From assembly GCA_911728455.2 (NCBI GenBank), contig OU452229.1, positions 4,829,574 through 4,893,573 of the forward strand: a stretch of DNA of 64,000 nucleotides, written 5' to 3'. The notes beneath the pieces were generated by a model. That model ran no database searches and had not been told where the DNA came from. It saw only the letters and a list, made by a program, of their open reading frames with translations. Within the stretch, counting starts at the first letter, position 1; each line of letters begins with the position of its first letter. The translations under genes were made by a program, and so were the position numbers. This document shows, in pieces, positions 51,401 to 59,592 of the stretch. This stretch comes from Marthasterias glacialis (lineage: Eukaryota > Echinodermata > Asteroidea > Forcipulatida > Asteriidae).

Positions 51401-54247
51401 CACCAAATTCAAGCCCTGACGCCTGACAAGTACTTTTTATCGCTGTACAAGGCATGTGTTTTTCATTTTTGAAACAGCACCATCTTTCAATCAGCTAGGA
51501 GCAAGTTCGATTAAGGACCAATGAGTAACAAGTATTTGGTTAGTGACCTACGCAGTGCATGCGCACTGAAGTTGAAGTGCGAACAACTCCAGTCATGTCA
51601 CGTCCATACGACCATGAGAAAACAGCAAGTTCAACTTTTATACACTTTTCTGATAACTGGTCCCCTTTGCACTGTGCTAATGAAACGGCTATTGGTAACC
51701 AGCGATGCGACCCACCTTTATAGGCTGGTAGCAAATAGTTGACTAGATTAGTCCAACCATTTTTACTAGCAAGAGTTCGATCAGTTAGTCGAACTATGGT
51801 TAACTATGGTCCTTGATTGAACTTGCTCTAGTGTTTCCTGAGACACTATAGATATGCCCAACTTACTGACCTTCATGATCTTCTTGAGCTGCTCCTCATA
51901 AGCAGAGCTCTTGGACTGTATCATCAACAGACCCATGGATGCGTCTTCAACCTCCACAAAGTCCTCGGAGGATCGGTCAAGAAACTGGAATGGTGTGCTC
52001 GCTCCGCGCATCTTACCGGCGGAGTCGATATAGCAGAATTGGTAAAACTCCCCATCTTCTTCTTTGGGTAGGTAGTACGCTGCGGGTGACCATAAATTTA
52101 TCAATCATTAAAAATGCACGTTTTAATATTTTCTGCACTTTTGACGGCTGTCCATCACATGGCCAGTAATAGTAACATGAGGAGGGGGTTTCAAGAAAAA
52201 AATAAATAAATAAAAAAAAGAACAGAGGGAGGGCAACTGGAGCTAAAAGAAAAATCGCCGAGGTCTCATCAAAAATGTCAACTGGTATCATGAAAATAAC
52301 CTTGGAACAGTGAAACAGTTTCACTGGTTACCAGTCACACAACACATCAACTTGAAAACATGTGAACATACACAAAGCACTCGCAAACAAGCTTCCACAA
52401 CACATCACAGACTCGCTCAAACCTCAACACACCCAGCCAACCTGGATCCGCTCTACCCATAATCTGAACATTCTAAAAGGCTGGTATTCTCTGACAATTC
52501 TCATCAACAACATCAACTACATGTAACTAAACACTTTCCAAGGGTAAATTAAAAACACATCTGTTCTCTGTACCCTTCTACATTCAGGGCTCCCCGTACC
52601 TTTTATTTGTATTGAACATATTTTATCTAATTGATTGTGCTTACACTGTGTTTTTCTTTTTCGTTAACTAATCTTGTCTATTGGTTTTGAGGCATTGTAT
52701 GGTGAGGTATCAATGTATATTTGGTTTGCGGTAACGCCATGTGATTATATCTACTTTGCTACACAGTAGATTGTTCTTGTGAGAAATCTTGTCTTGTTCC
52801 TAATCATTTGGAGGATTGGAAGCCTACAAAAGCAACAGTAAATTGTGCAAGGGGTCAAATCCACTGGGGGTAAAACAAAGATACTCACAACTGAACCTGA
52901 CGGTCTGGTCATAGTCGCGCCCTTCTACCCAGTCAGTGGGGTAAGGTGCCCAGTCAAACGCCATGTACTGGCGAGTGGAGCTCCACCCTACCTTGAAGAT
53001 ACCAACCCAGTCTCTGGTTGCTGGGTGGATGGCCGGAGTCAATGTGTAAGTACATTCAATGTGTGAACCTGGGAAGACAAAGTACAACTTTGGTGATCAT
53101 CAGGGAAATAATGGATTAGTCTCAGTCTGGTAAAAATCCTCAGGGATGTCATTGTACAAAAATGACAAAATCCTAAAAACCGAGAAGCAGTATCCTCTTG
53201 GTCTATATTATTATTTATTTCTGGTAATGAAACCAAGGATGCCTCGTAAATGAACTTAATCACTGTTGCACTCAAGCCTGAGGAAACCTGTAGGCAACAG
53301 TGCTTGCTATGTGAACCAGAAACACCGGGGTTATTCCCCTACTCTTCTGCGCTAAGTGTTCTGGGTTCCTGAATGTGCCCTACCTATCTTAGTACACGGG
53401 ACCTACGGATTAATGTCCCTTTGGAAGGACAAAGCAATTACTGTAAAGTATCTTGCTCATGGACACAAGTGCTGCGACCGGGATTCGAACCCAGAACTCT
53501 GCTGCCGACAACACCAGAACCTGACTCCGGTGATCTAGACCGCTCGGCTACGGCACTCCACAAAGCCTCCACGTATACTGGACGTTACATTTCTGTGTAG
53601 ACTGTTCAAAATCTCCCTTTTACTGGGGATTATTGTGTAATCTCTGATTCCAGCCCTTTGTCCTTTTGTCTGACCATGGTGTGACCAACAAGAATTTTTC
53701 GAGAGATTGGTAGGATGCCATGATTGTTTCCGTTTTTTGGGAGGAGGTTAGTACTAGACTTCACCATTGAATGGCAGAATGTCTGCCTTGACAGGGTGAC
53801 AAAAAAGAGTTTTCCCAAAAGGTGCATTTTGCCCCAACGCATTTTAAAAGATTATTTCTTGTTTCTTATTCGTTTAGTCATCATGGTTACATTTTGACAA
53901 CTGACATTCTCACAAAAACTATTTTGCCGGAGGTCTTCCCAACAAATTTCAAAATAGTCCTGCGGAGAGGTTCGGAAATGTTTTTTTATCCTGTCGGGAA
54001 GTGGTTAAGCAGCTCTATGAAAGTTGGACCTCCATTCTTAGAAATAGCCGACTCAAAAATGTACCCCCAAAATGCTTGTGGACGGATGGAAGTTGGACAT
54101 TGACAAACCTGGAGTATATCTCTCCTGTACGTTATGAAACACCACCTGGGCGTAGCCTGAAGCGGACATAGTTGAGTCCTCTAGGGTGCAGTCAAGGTGA
54201 GTGGTGGGGCTTTCATCCCCCTTCTTGCCCTGAGCCGACTCAGCCAT
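39210..54247 (-). CDS. TAX1BP1/CALCOCO-family autophagy receptor-like protein (gene level, 14 coding exons)
   Basis: Hand-spliced coding sequence of 2,880 bases encodes 959 residues with all 13 junctions in frame. Residues about 36-150 form a SKICH domain (YAQVVFHNV, DWVGIFKVGW, YYLPKEEDGEFYQFCYID, GASTPFQF). Residues about 165-680 are Glu/Lys/Leu-rich coiled coil. Residues about 695-860 are Pro/Ser-rich with three NPY motifs. Two C-terminal zinc fingers have C904/C907/H923/H927 and C932/C935/H951/H955. This is the layout of TAX1BP1, with ubiquitin-binding fingers at the C-terminus; relatives link ubiquitinated cargo to ATG8 proteins on autophagosomes. At 959 residues it is longer than human TAX1BP1 (about 790), mostly in the coiled coil. 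CALCOCO1 orthology cannot be excluded. Confidence 0.88.
40296..40897 (-). CDS. TAX1BP1/CALCOCO-like exon 13: disordered region with NPY repeats
   Basis: The longest exon, 602 bases. After a short helix (EDIKLLQDKIAKLHTDYMKM) it is Pro/Ser/Thr-rich. RNPYADP, YPNPYNS and YGNPYKG are spaced by 14-15 residues. A segment rich in PEPEPRSKAPLPEPLKP follows. Phase 0 in, phase 2 out. Confidence 0.87.
41030..41195. mobile_element. Foldback element of the ttcatagagctgcttaagcag family
   Basis: Left tcatagagctgcttaagcag and right tgcttcagcagctccgcgaa, then attggccca, are inverted. The interior has cgacatgatattttgg. Intron between exons 12 and 13. Confidence 0.75.
41540..41835. mobile_element. Foldback element of the ggccaatttcatagagc family, longer copy
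   Basis: Left gggccaatttcatagagctt; right gagttatgaaattggcc. About 290 bp, so a different internal deletion form from its neighbours. Confidence 0.7.
41870..41983 (-). CDS. TAX1BP1/CALCOCO-like exon 12: last coiled-coil segment
   Basis: 38 residues (AEKQKRQQQDLSFQKERAAF to ELDEKE). Phase 0-0, donor GTAAGA. Confidence 0.87.
42056..42300 (-). mobile_element. 3' end of a CR1/L2-like non-LTR retrotransposon, truncated
   Basis: On the minus strand the segment at about 42,270-42,145 reads YGDRAFSSRALRLWNSLPDE and then HLRTHLFNLAYHLM followed by a stop. This is the typical C-terminus of the reverse-transcriptase ORF of CR1/L2-type LINEs. It is followed by a short 3' UTR and an ATT tail at 42,060-42,075. 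Only the last 5-10 percent of the element remains. Confidence 0.75.
42512..42942. repeat. Minisatellite, eight units of 52 bp
   Basis: The unit tttacaatcaaaacctgtgg...ccagtcaactat is repeated about 8.2 times with only scattered single-base changes. Because 52 is not a multiple of three, the frame rotates and all three plus-strand frames stay open for long runs. It lies in the intron, 38 bases from the donor of exon 11. Confidence 0.95.
42981..43138 (-). CDS. TAX1BP1/CALCOCO-like exon 11: short disordered link and coiled coil
   Basis: A proline-containing break (CVPLQSSPTPEKSFDN) is followed by renewed helix (IQQQMIVLAQELEERGLKVK). The donor faces a 52-bp minisatellite that starts 38 bases into the intron. 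Phase 1 in, phase 0 out. Confidence 0.87.
43694..43907 (-). CDS. TAX1BP1/CALCOCO-like exon 10: coiled coil
   Basis: 71 residues (GTNEALFAQEKNDLTRDIND onward) with a basic KLNKKKTQRSR patch that could be a hinge or localisation signal. Phase 0 in, phase 1 out. Confidence 0.87.
44230..44395. mobile_element. Foldback family copy, diverged
   Basis: Shares aagcttagaa-aaacctgtttaccagccaaaata with the gctgcttaagcag family; the ends are degraded. Intron between exons 9 and 10. Confidence 0.45.
45179..45465. mobile_element. MITE with caagagggcgccctttggg / gtgcgccctcttgc ends, copy 1
   Basis: gccttattttttattgcaag, then agggcgccct, pairs with gcgccctcttgctgtcaaaa, then atacggtct, at the right end. An inverted related copy lies at about 49,970-50,090. 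Confidence 0.65.
45560..45703 (-). CDS. TAX1BP1/CALCOCO-like exon 9: coiled coil
   Basis: 48 residues (EKEQALRSNKGPMEASQVVM to ELQKKL). Phase 0-0. Confidence 0.87.
45924..46037. mobile_element. Foldback element with ggtggatttcacaaa ends
   Basis: gtggatttcacaaaagtagt and the right end gctttgtgaaatccac are inverted. The inner arms consist of repeated gtcctaacttaggatgagta and its complement. Very strong hairpin potential. Confidence 0.85.
46175..46325. mobile_element. Diverged foldback near the previous element
   Basis: ttccacaaagcaccaagatt at the left and aagaacaatcttagctcttt at the right are weakly inverted. A related stretch at 46,050-46,165 has cagagccaagattcatctta. The copies look like serial relics of one family. 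Confidence 0.5.
46825..47007 (-). CDS. TAX1BP1/CALCOCO-like exon 8: coiled coil
   Basis: 61 residues (RAETEKDALKSLMRRQEKEF to GSIKLLAE), highly charged. Phase 0-0. Confidence 0.87.
47008..48280. other. Intron between exons 7 and 8
   Basis: Contains G- and C-tracts (47,207, 47,970), a CACA/ACGC-rich short stretch near 47,290-47,315 and an attatt microsatellite near 48,055-48,100. A possible half of the two-hairpin cassette (gtggctctgagaagaatcc) lies at 47,178. No exon signal. Confidence 0.45.
48281..48418 (-). CDS. TAX1BP1/CALCOCO-like exon 7: coiled coil
   Basis: 46 residues (DHMHSIEEKLRNREDQYAAC to HHKLSNDLQ). Phase 0-0. Confidence 0.85.
48587..48918. repeat. Tandem repeat, four units of about 85 bp
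   Basis: ttctaccaaaagtattcagc, atatgtgacagacagtggaa and gtcaatggctgtatgctatc recur in order. The third unit has a short deletion. Confidence 0.9.
49557..49733 (-). CDS. TAX1BP1/CALCOCO-like exon 6: coiled coil
   Basis: 59 residues (SQFASSENSNKDLRNEISSL to VATADK). The acceptor CTCTCTATTCAG follows a (GA)n tract; donor GTAAAT. Confidence 0.88.
49970..50090. mobile_element. MITE of the gggcgccctcttgc family, inverted partial copy 2
   Basis: aagtctaattgcatctggtt, cactatttctatggtttgac and agggcgccctcttgcagtca match the element at 45,179 in reverse orientation. Confidence 0.65.
50309..50548 (-). CDS. TAX1BP1/CALCOCO-like exon 5: coiled coil
   Basis: 80 residues from ELNEQHQILLREKTTLEGRI to VLHERDEFK. 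Phase 0-0; acceptor CCTTTTAG, donor GTGAGA. Confidence 0.88.
51061..51195 (-). CDS. TAX1BP1/CALCOCO-like exon 4: coiled coil
   Basis: 45 residues (EKDELLETQSELRSHRQGLE onward) with heptad-spaced leucines. Phase 0-0. Confidence 0.85.
51196..51870. other. Intron between exons 3 and 4
   Basis: No exon. The stretch 51,495-51,835 carries inverted phrases (caagttcgattaaggacc and ggtccttgattgaacttgc), so it is a foldback of about 340 bp with no coding content. Confidence 0.5.
51871..52079 (-). CDS. TAX1BP1/CALCOCO-like exon 3: SKICH end and linker
   Basis: YYLPKEEDGEFYQFCYIDSA and RGASTPFQF end the SKICH fold. The linker has EVEDASMGLLMIQS; LLMI (residues 157-160) stands where NDP52 has its non-canonical ILVV LC3-interacting motif. 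Phase 1 in, phase 0 out. Confidence 0.9.
52322..52800 (+). mobile_element. Degraded non-LTR retrotransposon 3' end
   Basis: In shifting plus-strand frames it reads LANKLPQHITD and GKLKTHLFS, both typical of the LINE reverse-transcriptase C-terminus, followed by a T-rich 3' UTR. Frameshifted and low confidence. Confidence 0.4.
52889..53068 (-). CDS. TAX1BP1/CALCOCO-like exon 2: SKICH core
   Basis: SHIECTYTLTPAIHPATRDW followed by VGIFKVGWSSTRQYMAFDW. The WVGIFKVGW block is the most diagnostic part of SKICH. Phase 1-1, donor GTGAGT. Confidence 0.9.
53270..53560 (-). mobile_element. tRNA-derived SINE with intact promoter boxes, minus strand
   Basis: Reading leftward from 53,557: agtgccgtagccgagcggtc supplies an A box of the Leu/Ser type, and ctgggttcgaatcccggtc supplies a B box about 60 bases later. 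The body extends to about 53,270. The flanking acceptor arms do not pair, so it is a SINE head rather than a tRNA gene. Confidence 0.7.
54109..54247 (-). CDS. TAX1BP1/CALCOCO-like exon 1 (first coding): start and SKICH start
   Basis: ATG at 54,247-54,245 follows a short 5' UTR. It encodes MAESAQGKKGDESPTTHLDC and then YAQVVFHNVQERYTPG, the first SKICH strand. Phase 1 exit. Confidence 0.88.
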
Positions 54248-54271
54248 TATCTTGGGATACGCTTTACTCTC
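54248..54271 (-). other. 5' UTR part of the first coding exon of the TAX1BP1/CALCOCO-like gene
   Basis: A TTGTTTTAG acceptor at 54,272-54,280 on the minus strand, 24 bases before the ATG, implies at least one upstream non-coding exon, which I could not locate. Confidence 0.6.
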
Positions 54272-57020
54272 CTAAAACAAATTTAAAAAAGAGAAATTAT
54301 TTTGCCTGAGTTTGACAGCAACAACACTGTATCACACGGTCCATTTCACACCCTGCGTATTACGCTGTTCCATCGTGTATAATGTGAAAATTGAAAACTG
54401 CGCATCAAGTTTGCTTGAAGACAAATTTGTTATCCAACTTGCACGTATGGAAAATGGTATGTGGGACACAGACGCACAACATTTCTCCATGTTCCACTTG
54501 CGCTCACGCGATAACTAAAAGTGTATTGCATACAATATGAATGATGCAATGTAGGATTTGGGATGTTTGTCAAAAAAAAAGCGTAGATTCAAGTTTGCTA
54601 GAGGATATTAACATATAACCTGCAAAGTAAATGTGCCGATTACAAGACAGGAAAGTTGTTATACACAGAAATGATAAAAATGATTCCGGAGAAAATTAAC
54701 ATTTTTGAAAATTGGTACAAGGATGATACAAAAACAAAACAAATGACACTAATTAACAAAAATAAAAAGTGGAGTTCCAACACAATCTCATCTGTTATTG
54801 CAATGGGTACAATCGTTTCTAGAAATTTCTCATTTATTAAATGCAATTGGCCAAAAAACAAACTGATTTTGATAAAAATCACATGATTTTTTTCAAGGAA
54901 ATGGAAGAAAATGACAGCCTGTGGATCTGTTATATGGATCGTAAGTTCCATCAGCATAATAACAATGATCAATTCAACTATGTACAAAACTACATGTACT
55001 CCATAAGACACTGCAAGATGGACTTGTTTATAAGTTCAACTGGCCTCATTCTGTGCTTGTTGGTTGAACTATGGGTTCAATTTCATTACAAAGAATGCCA
55101 GCATGTACTTTATACCGAGATTAAAACCGTCTTGCCCCTTTATGGAGTGAGGGAATGTTCATGATCACAAACCAGGAAATGCCTGGCTACGTTATGTAAG
55201 CCATTCCCCCCCTTTTTTTGAATGGAGAAATGACGAAAAATTCTCATCAAAACAACTCAGAAAAGAATCATTATAAAAAATGACGATTGTTGAAAAGCGG
55301 AGGCACAAAATAAAAATAACATTAATAACACCAAATGTGGCACAGTTCATTTAAAATTTAGACATTCTTTGTGTTCTATGAAGTTAAGTTACTCACCAAT
55401 GGGGATTTCAAAAACAACTTGATTGGCTTCGAAATATTTGAACTGAATCTTGGAAAAATTTGTCTTGTTTTATGAAGATAAATTACTCACCAAAATCAGA
55501 AACAACTTGATTGCCTTCGAAAAATTTCAAGTCAATTTTAAAAAACCTTGTCTCACTCTTCTGAAGTTACTCACCTATGTACAATTTCTGAAATAAATTG
55601 ATCGCTCAAAGAAATGTCAAGTCAGTTAAACTGGAAAAGAACGCTGTCAGACGGATGGTGGTAACCTTATGAGCTGGTTGTCTTGGCAGATTCAAATCTA
55701 AAATTGACATTGTGCAACAAATCCTTGCCTAGTATGGGAAAGCATGCGAGTTGAATCATGAATACGTTTGGTCCCAGATGAATCATCTGCATCACATGTC
55801 AATTTGTTGACCAATTCCTTGTTTTGCTTAGAATGGATCCTGATTGTTACATCAACCATGATCTTTAAATGATAAGACGAACAGACAGGGTGGGTGATGA
55901 TTGTGGGGACAGGGTCATCAGGGAACTTCAAAAGGATGGGTACAACTTGGTTTGGTTACTACTCCCATGGAGGGAGGAAGGACTTTACTATTCATTGTAC
56001 AACAGCGTGATAGGCAACCACACCTGTCCCCACTGTGGCCCGTGTTTTTGTTTTGAATGAGGGGCAACTTGCTGTGGCTGAACATGCTAAAGTAAAAATG
56101 TATCCATAATAATAGTTCAAATTCTGTGTGAATACTGTATTTTCTCAAGTGTCTGAGTGTCAAACTTCATTAAATTCATAATATTATGAAGATCAAGTTG
56201 GGCCGGACCAGATAGATGGTTTGTGGAAATGTCATATGGGATGTTTAGTGACTAAAAATAGTAAATGAACTGTGTGCATGCAGTATGTGACTGTGACTGT
56301 GACTGTGAGTGTGGTGAGTGTGACGGACAAAAAAAAAGTCAAAGCATGAAAACAATATGGTTAAATCTCGATAATTAACACTTCTTTTAATCAAATAAAT
56401 TCACTTAGAATCACATCAAAGCTATAAAATATACTTACTATAACAAGTATGCAATTTCTGCATGTAAAATGACATTAAAGAGAAAAAGGATTGACATGTT
56501 TGGACTTCTTGCATCAGTTCCTGAACCTCATAAAAGTACCTTCTGCACACATAAATAGGTATGACGACAATAAACCTCGTTCATTGTGTGTCTTTTACAA
56601 GTAAGTTCTAAAAAAAAAGAAAAAACAATAAATATTAAGTAAATAATATTATAATATAAATTGAAAATCTTAATTTATTAATGAATCAATTATTTGTCTA
56701 TAACTCTTTTTTACTTTAATTCAATAAATATATTTTTAAAAGTTATTTCAAAACATGTCCAGAAATCTAAATTGCTGAATTGAGGGCGCTATTTTGTCCA
56801 GCCTCTCTGATTTTGGGGGTCGTGTGTGTTTTTCACGATTTTCTGGCTCAGACTGGATTGGTGTGATTGGTAGGTTTGATTCTTAATTTAAAGGTTACCT
56901 TGTTACAACTCATAGTTTTCCAATATTAGTTCTGATTTGGGAAAAAGTAGTGGTGTGGCTGTTTTCTGTTCATGGCATGCCACGGGGCTAGATCGTAGTC
57001 TGTTCCACTGCATGGTTCCT

Positions 57021-57091
57021 AGTTGCGATAATCGTAACCCTCCATCCTCCGACCGTCGGGGATGGGATGGAGGGTTACGATTATCGCAACT
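57021..57091. repeat. Perfect 27-bp inverted repeat
   Basis: agttgcgataatcgtaaccc, then tccatcc, at 57,021-57,047 is exactly reverse-complemented at 57,065-57,091, with a 17-base spacer containing ccgaccgtcgggg. An almost identical catggttcc flank follows on the right. Confidence 0.9.
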
Positions 57092-57324
57092 GCATGGTTC
57101 CATACTCACTGTGTGCGGGACCTTGTCCTTGGCCTTGTCTATGCCTTATGCAATTTGACAATGTTAACATTGAAAGAGATGGTTATGAATTACTTGCCCT
57201 GAATTGAACAACGACAACGTGCATCAAATTACTTCCGATCTAACCAAGAACTCGGTCATGCATACGTAGGGTAGGGTTTATACCGCATATTGCTGGTCTT
57301 ACATGCAGTAAAAATAGGGGTGTT

Positions 57325-57460
57325 GAGCGCAATCTTGACACTTGCACAAAATTGTTGTACTCTACCCTGACTTGATTATTCATATAAATGGATCCATTCA
57401 TATGATAATCAAGTCAGGGTAAGAGTACAATAAATTTGCGCAAGTGTCAAGATTGCGCTC
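57325..57460. mobile_element. Foldback element with gagcgcaatcttgacacttg arms
   Basis: Arms of about 60 bases pair almost fully: gagcgcaatcttgacacttg at the left against caagtgtcaagattgcgctc at the right. Inner arms are accctgacttgatta and taatcaagtcagggt, meeting at a ggatcc centre. Confidence 0.85.
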
Positions 57461-57563
57461 GACAGGGCCAATTCCATGTGAGCTCTGGCTCCGAGAGTTT
57501 GTATACCACCGTTAAAAATTATAATGTTTTCATAACTCAATTACTTGTGCTTTCTTTTATTAG

Positions 57564-57745
57564 TTATAGATTGTTGAGGTTCAGCACAGAGTAAACAACA
57601 GTTGTCAATGAAGGCAGATATTTTTGATTCAGCAATTTGGGACAGTTCAGCCAGACTTCACATCTCTCATTTGGTTGCGTTGAAAGAATGCGAGAAACTT
57701 GCTTTGGCAACAAACAGACTGCTAAATGTGTAGGACTTCAAAAGT
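57564..57745 (+). promoter_or_regulatory. 5' UTR of the zinc-finger gene after a predicted splice acceptor
   Basis: The tract tgtgctttcttttattag ending at 57,563 is a strong pyrimidine-rich acceptor, so a 5' UTR intron is likely. The segment contains an upstream ORF (57,608-57,733). Confidence 0.5.
57608..57733 (+). CDS. Upstream ORF of 41 codons, in frame with the zinc-finger ORF
   Basis: ATG at 57,608 and TAG at 57,731-57,733. It reads MKADIFDSAIWDSSARLHIS, then HLVALKECEKLALATNRLLN, then V. The frame is the same as the main ORF, whose ATG follows four sense codons after the stop. It may reduce translation of the main ORF, or it may be a former N-terminal extension. The stop context (TAG followed by GAC) is not one of the strong readthrough signals I know. 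Confidence 0.4.
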   Translation: MKADIFDSAIWDSSARLHISHLVALKECEKLALATNRLLNV

Positions 57746-58795
57746 ATGCCCAGAAAAGTAGTTGCTGGTATCAAAAATGCATTGGGTGTGAAAACCTGTA
57801 AACAGGAGGACTTCACAACACGTGTGAAAAGAAGCAAACACAGAGTGTCTGAGCAAACAGACACAGAACAGCAAATCCAACATTTCTGCAAGATCTGCGA
57901 CAAGGTCTTCAAGCGTAAGGACCGACTTTATATTCATGAACGACTCCACTCGGGCGACCAGCCTTTTGTTTGCAAACAGTGTGACAAACGTTTCCGTAGT
58001 CAAGATAGCCTGAGGTCCCATCTTGCTGTGCACTCTGATGAGAAAGCATTCAGTTGTGACAAGTGCAACAAAACCTTCAAAACCTCACACCAGATGAGAA
58101 AGCACCAACGCCTGGCCAAGATCGCCATGTCAAAGAATGAGCCAAATGATCACAAACCTGTGAAATGCAATCTCTGCAACTTCCAAATAACATCCAAGCA
58201 AGAAAGGAAACAGCACATGCGCTTCCACAAGAAGAAGGACAACCCTTACCTGTGTAGTAAATGTAAGAAAAGCTTCAGCAGTCTGAAACAGCTCGGAGAG
58301 CATTACAAGTCGTCTTGTAATGGAACCAGGAGTAGTAGCATCCGGAAAAAGGAGGGAAAACGCAAGAAGGCTCGGAACCTGGAGGCTCCTGTGGCGCCTT
58401 TTGCTTGTCACAGGTGCAGCAAAAGGTTCCAGACAATCTCAAATCTAGGGTTGCACTTCATCAGCCACACAGAGTCCGACTACTTCAAATGCTCTTCATG
58501 TAAAACTGACTTTCAGTCTGTGTTAGCGTACCAGGAACATCAGTGTGTTCAGGAACAAACTGTACGAGTCAAACCCAAGCTTGTTGTGAAATTTCAAACT
58601 TGTGTTCTCGATCCAGGACTGGCTGAAGGTGACGAGGAGCAAGAGAGTAGAGAAGAAGTTGTTACGGAGGCCGAGGCTCCCATTGAAGATTTAGCTGCAT
58701 TCGATCAGGGAGGGGTTATCAGTGAACACATTGCAGATGACGTGCAAAATGTCCCGGAAGCCCAGAGCAGCGAAGTGCAAGATGCAGGACATTAG
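57746..58795 (+). CDS. C2H2 zinc-finger protein, seven fingers, single coding exon
   Basis: 349 residues, probably a nuclear DNA-binding protein. Fingers with their zinc ligands: 1, C48/C51/H64/H68; 2, C76/C79/H92/H96; 3, C104/C107/H120 with Ala at the fourth position; 4, C141/C144/H157/H161; 5, C170/C173/H186/C191; 6, C221/C224/H237/H241; 7, C249/C252/H265/C267. HSGDQPF and HSDEKAF after fingers 1 and 2 are variants of the TGEKP linker. Basic segments (residues 197-210, KKEGKRKKAR) may serve as a nuclear localisation signal. The tail from about residue 285 is acidic (EGDEEQESREE) and may act in regulation. Finger 3 is probably impaired. I cannot name an ortholog. Confidence 0.85.
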   Translation: MPRKVVAGIKNALGVKTCKQEDFTTRVKRSKHRVSEQTDTEQQIQHFCKICDKVFKRKDRLYIHERLHSGDQPFVCKQCDKRFRSQDSLRSHLAVHSDEKAFSCDKCNKTFKTSHQMRKHQRLAKIAMSKNEPNDHKPVKCNLCNFQITSKQERKQHMRFHKKKDNPYLCSKCKKSFSSLKQLGEHYKSSCNGTRSSSIRKKEGKRKKARNLEAPVAPFACHRCSKRFQTISNLGLHFISHTESDYFKCSSCKTDFQSVLAYQEHQCVQEQTVRVKPKLVVKFQTCVLDPGLAEGDEEQESREEVVTEAEAPIEDLAAFDQGGVISEHIADDVQNVPEAQSSEVQDAGH

Positions 58796-58938
58796 AACAG
58801 GGAAGGAGTTATGCACTTTATACTGTATGAATTTACATCTACATTAATATACTGAATGCTGAATTTCAAAATGCAAATTTTATCTTTTGTAATTAATTCC
58901 TGCAGAATGTTCACCTTTGCTATCAACAAAATAAGCCA

Positions 58939-59164
58939 AATGGACCTTTCCCACGAAATATGCTAAATACATTCGCGCATGTGTACATACCCTGTTGGTT
59001 GGCAAATGCCATAAAAATGTGCACAAAGCAGACGCACAAAGCGCATACGCGTCACGCCCATCAGTCCCATGCAAAAAGGCGCACTGTTCCCAAAATTTTG
59101 CCAACCAAAATGTAAATGCGCACGCACGATGTCCAATTTACATAGTTCATGGGAAAGGTCCATT
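58939..59164. mobile_element. MITE with aatggacctttccca ends
   Basis: aatggacctttcccacgaaa at the left and gttcatgggaaaggtccatt at the right are inverted. The interior has gttggttggcaaatgcc and gccaaccaaaatgtaaatgc, also inverted. An interrupted relative is at 7,316-7,660. Confidence 0.85.
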
Positions 59165-59203
59165 GCATTATGTTTGATAAAAAAAATCAAGCATTTTACT
59201 AGT

Positions 59204-59592
59204 TGCTGATGGGATTCTTCCATTTTTTCCCATCCAGCCTGACTGATGGGATTATTTAATATTGCCTCATTTTTTTTTGAGAGTACCACTGACACAAAGA
59301 AACCTTGACTTGACAGAGCTGAGAGATTCTCTTTATTGCACAGTGATTTTTGTTTTCTTTATCGAGAAAATGTCAAATTCATGCAGGATGAATTGCAATA
59401 CCTCGGCCGTTTGCCACACATGGCCTACCATTGGTACTAAATCCGGACCCAAGGCTGGATCCCCAGTTCACTCTGACCACCATTGAGTAATAATGGTGGA
59501 AGCCTCTCTGTGCCCCGTAATCCTAATCTTGGAACAAAATGGCAAAAGTCTGGAATCTGGGATTACACATTACGCCTGCACAGTAAGCTGAA
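59204..59592. repeat. Dispersed repeat of about 390 bp, copy 3
   Basis: The fullest copy of the repeat also seen at 8,481-8,824, in the same orientation. It includes cgagaaaatgtcaaattcat and cctcggccgt. Confidence 0.8.

Larger units (their letters stand above)
54272..57563. other. Divergent intergenic region between the TAX1BP1/CALCOCO-like and zinc-finger genes
   Basis: Must contain the promoters and non-coding first exons of both genes. The two inverted repeats at 57,021 and 57,325 lie near the zinc-finger side. I see no CpG island or TATA box. A (TG/TGAC) short run lies near 56,285-56,320. Confidence 0.45.

Noticed and set aside
53476..53557. Candidate tRNA-Leu/Ser gene on the minus strand
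   Set aside because: Promoter boxes are good but no acceptor-stem pairing is seen and the sequence continues as a SINE body.
54640..55011. 123-codon hydrophobic minus-strand ORF
   Set aside because: A/T-rich chance frame upstream of the autophagy-receptor start; no splice link to the gene is evident.
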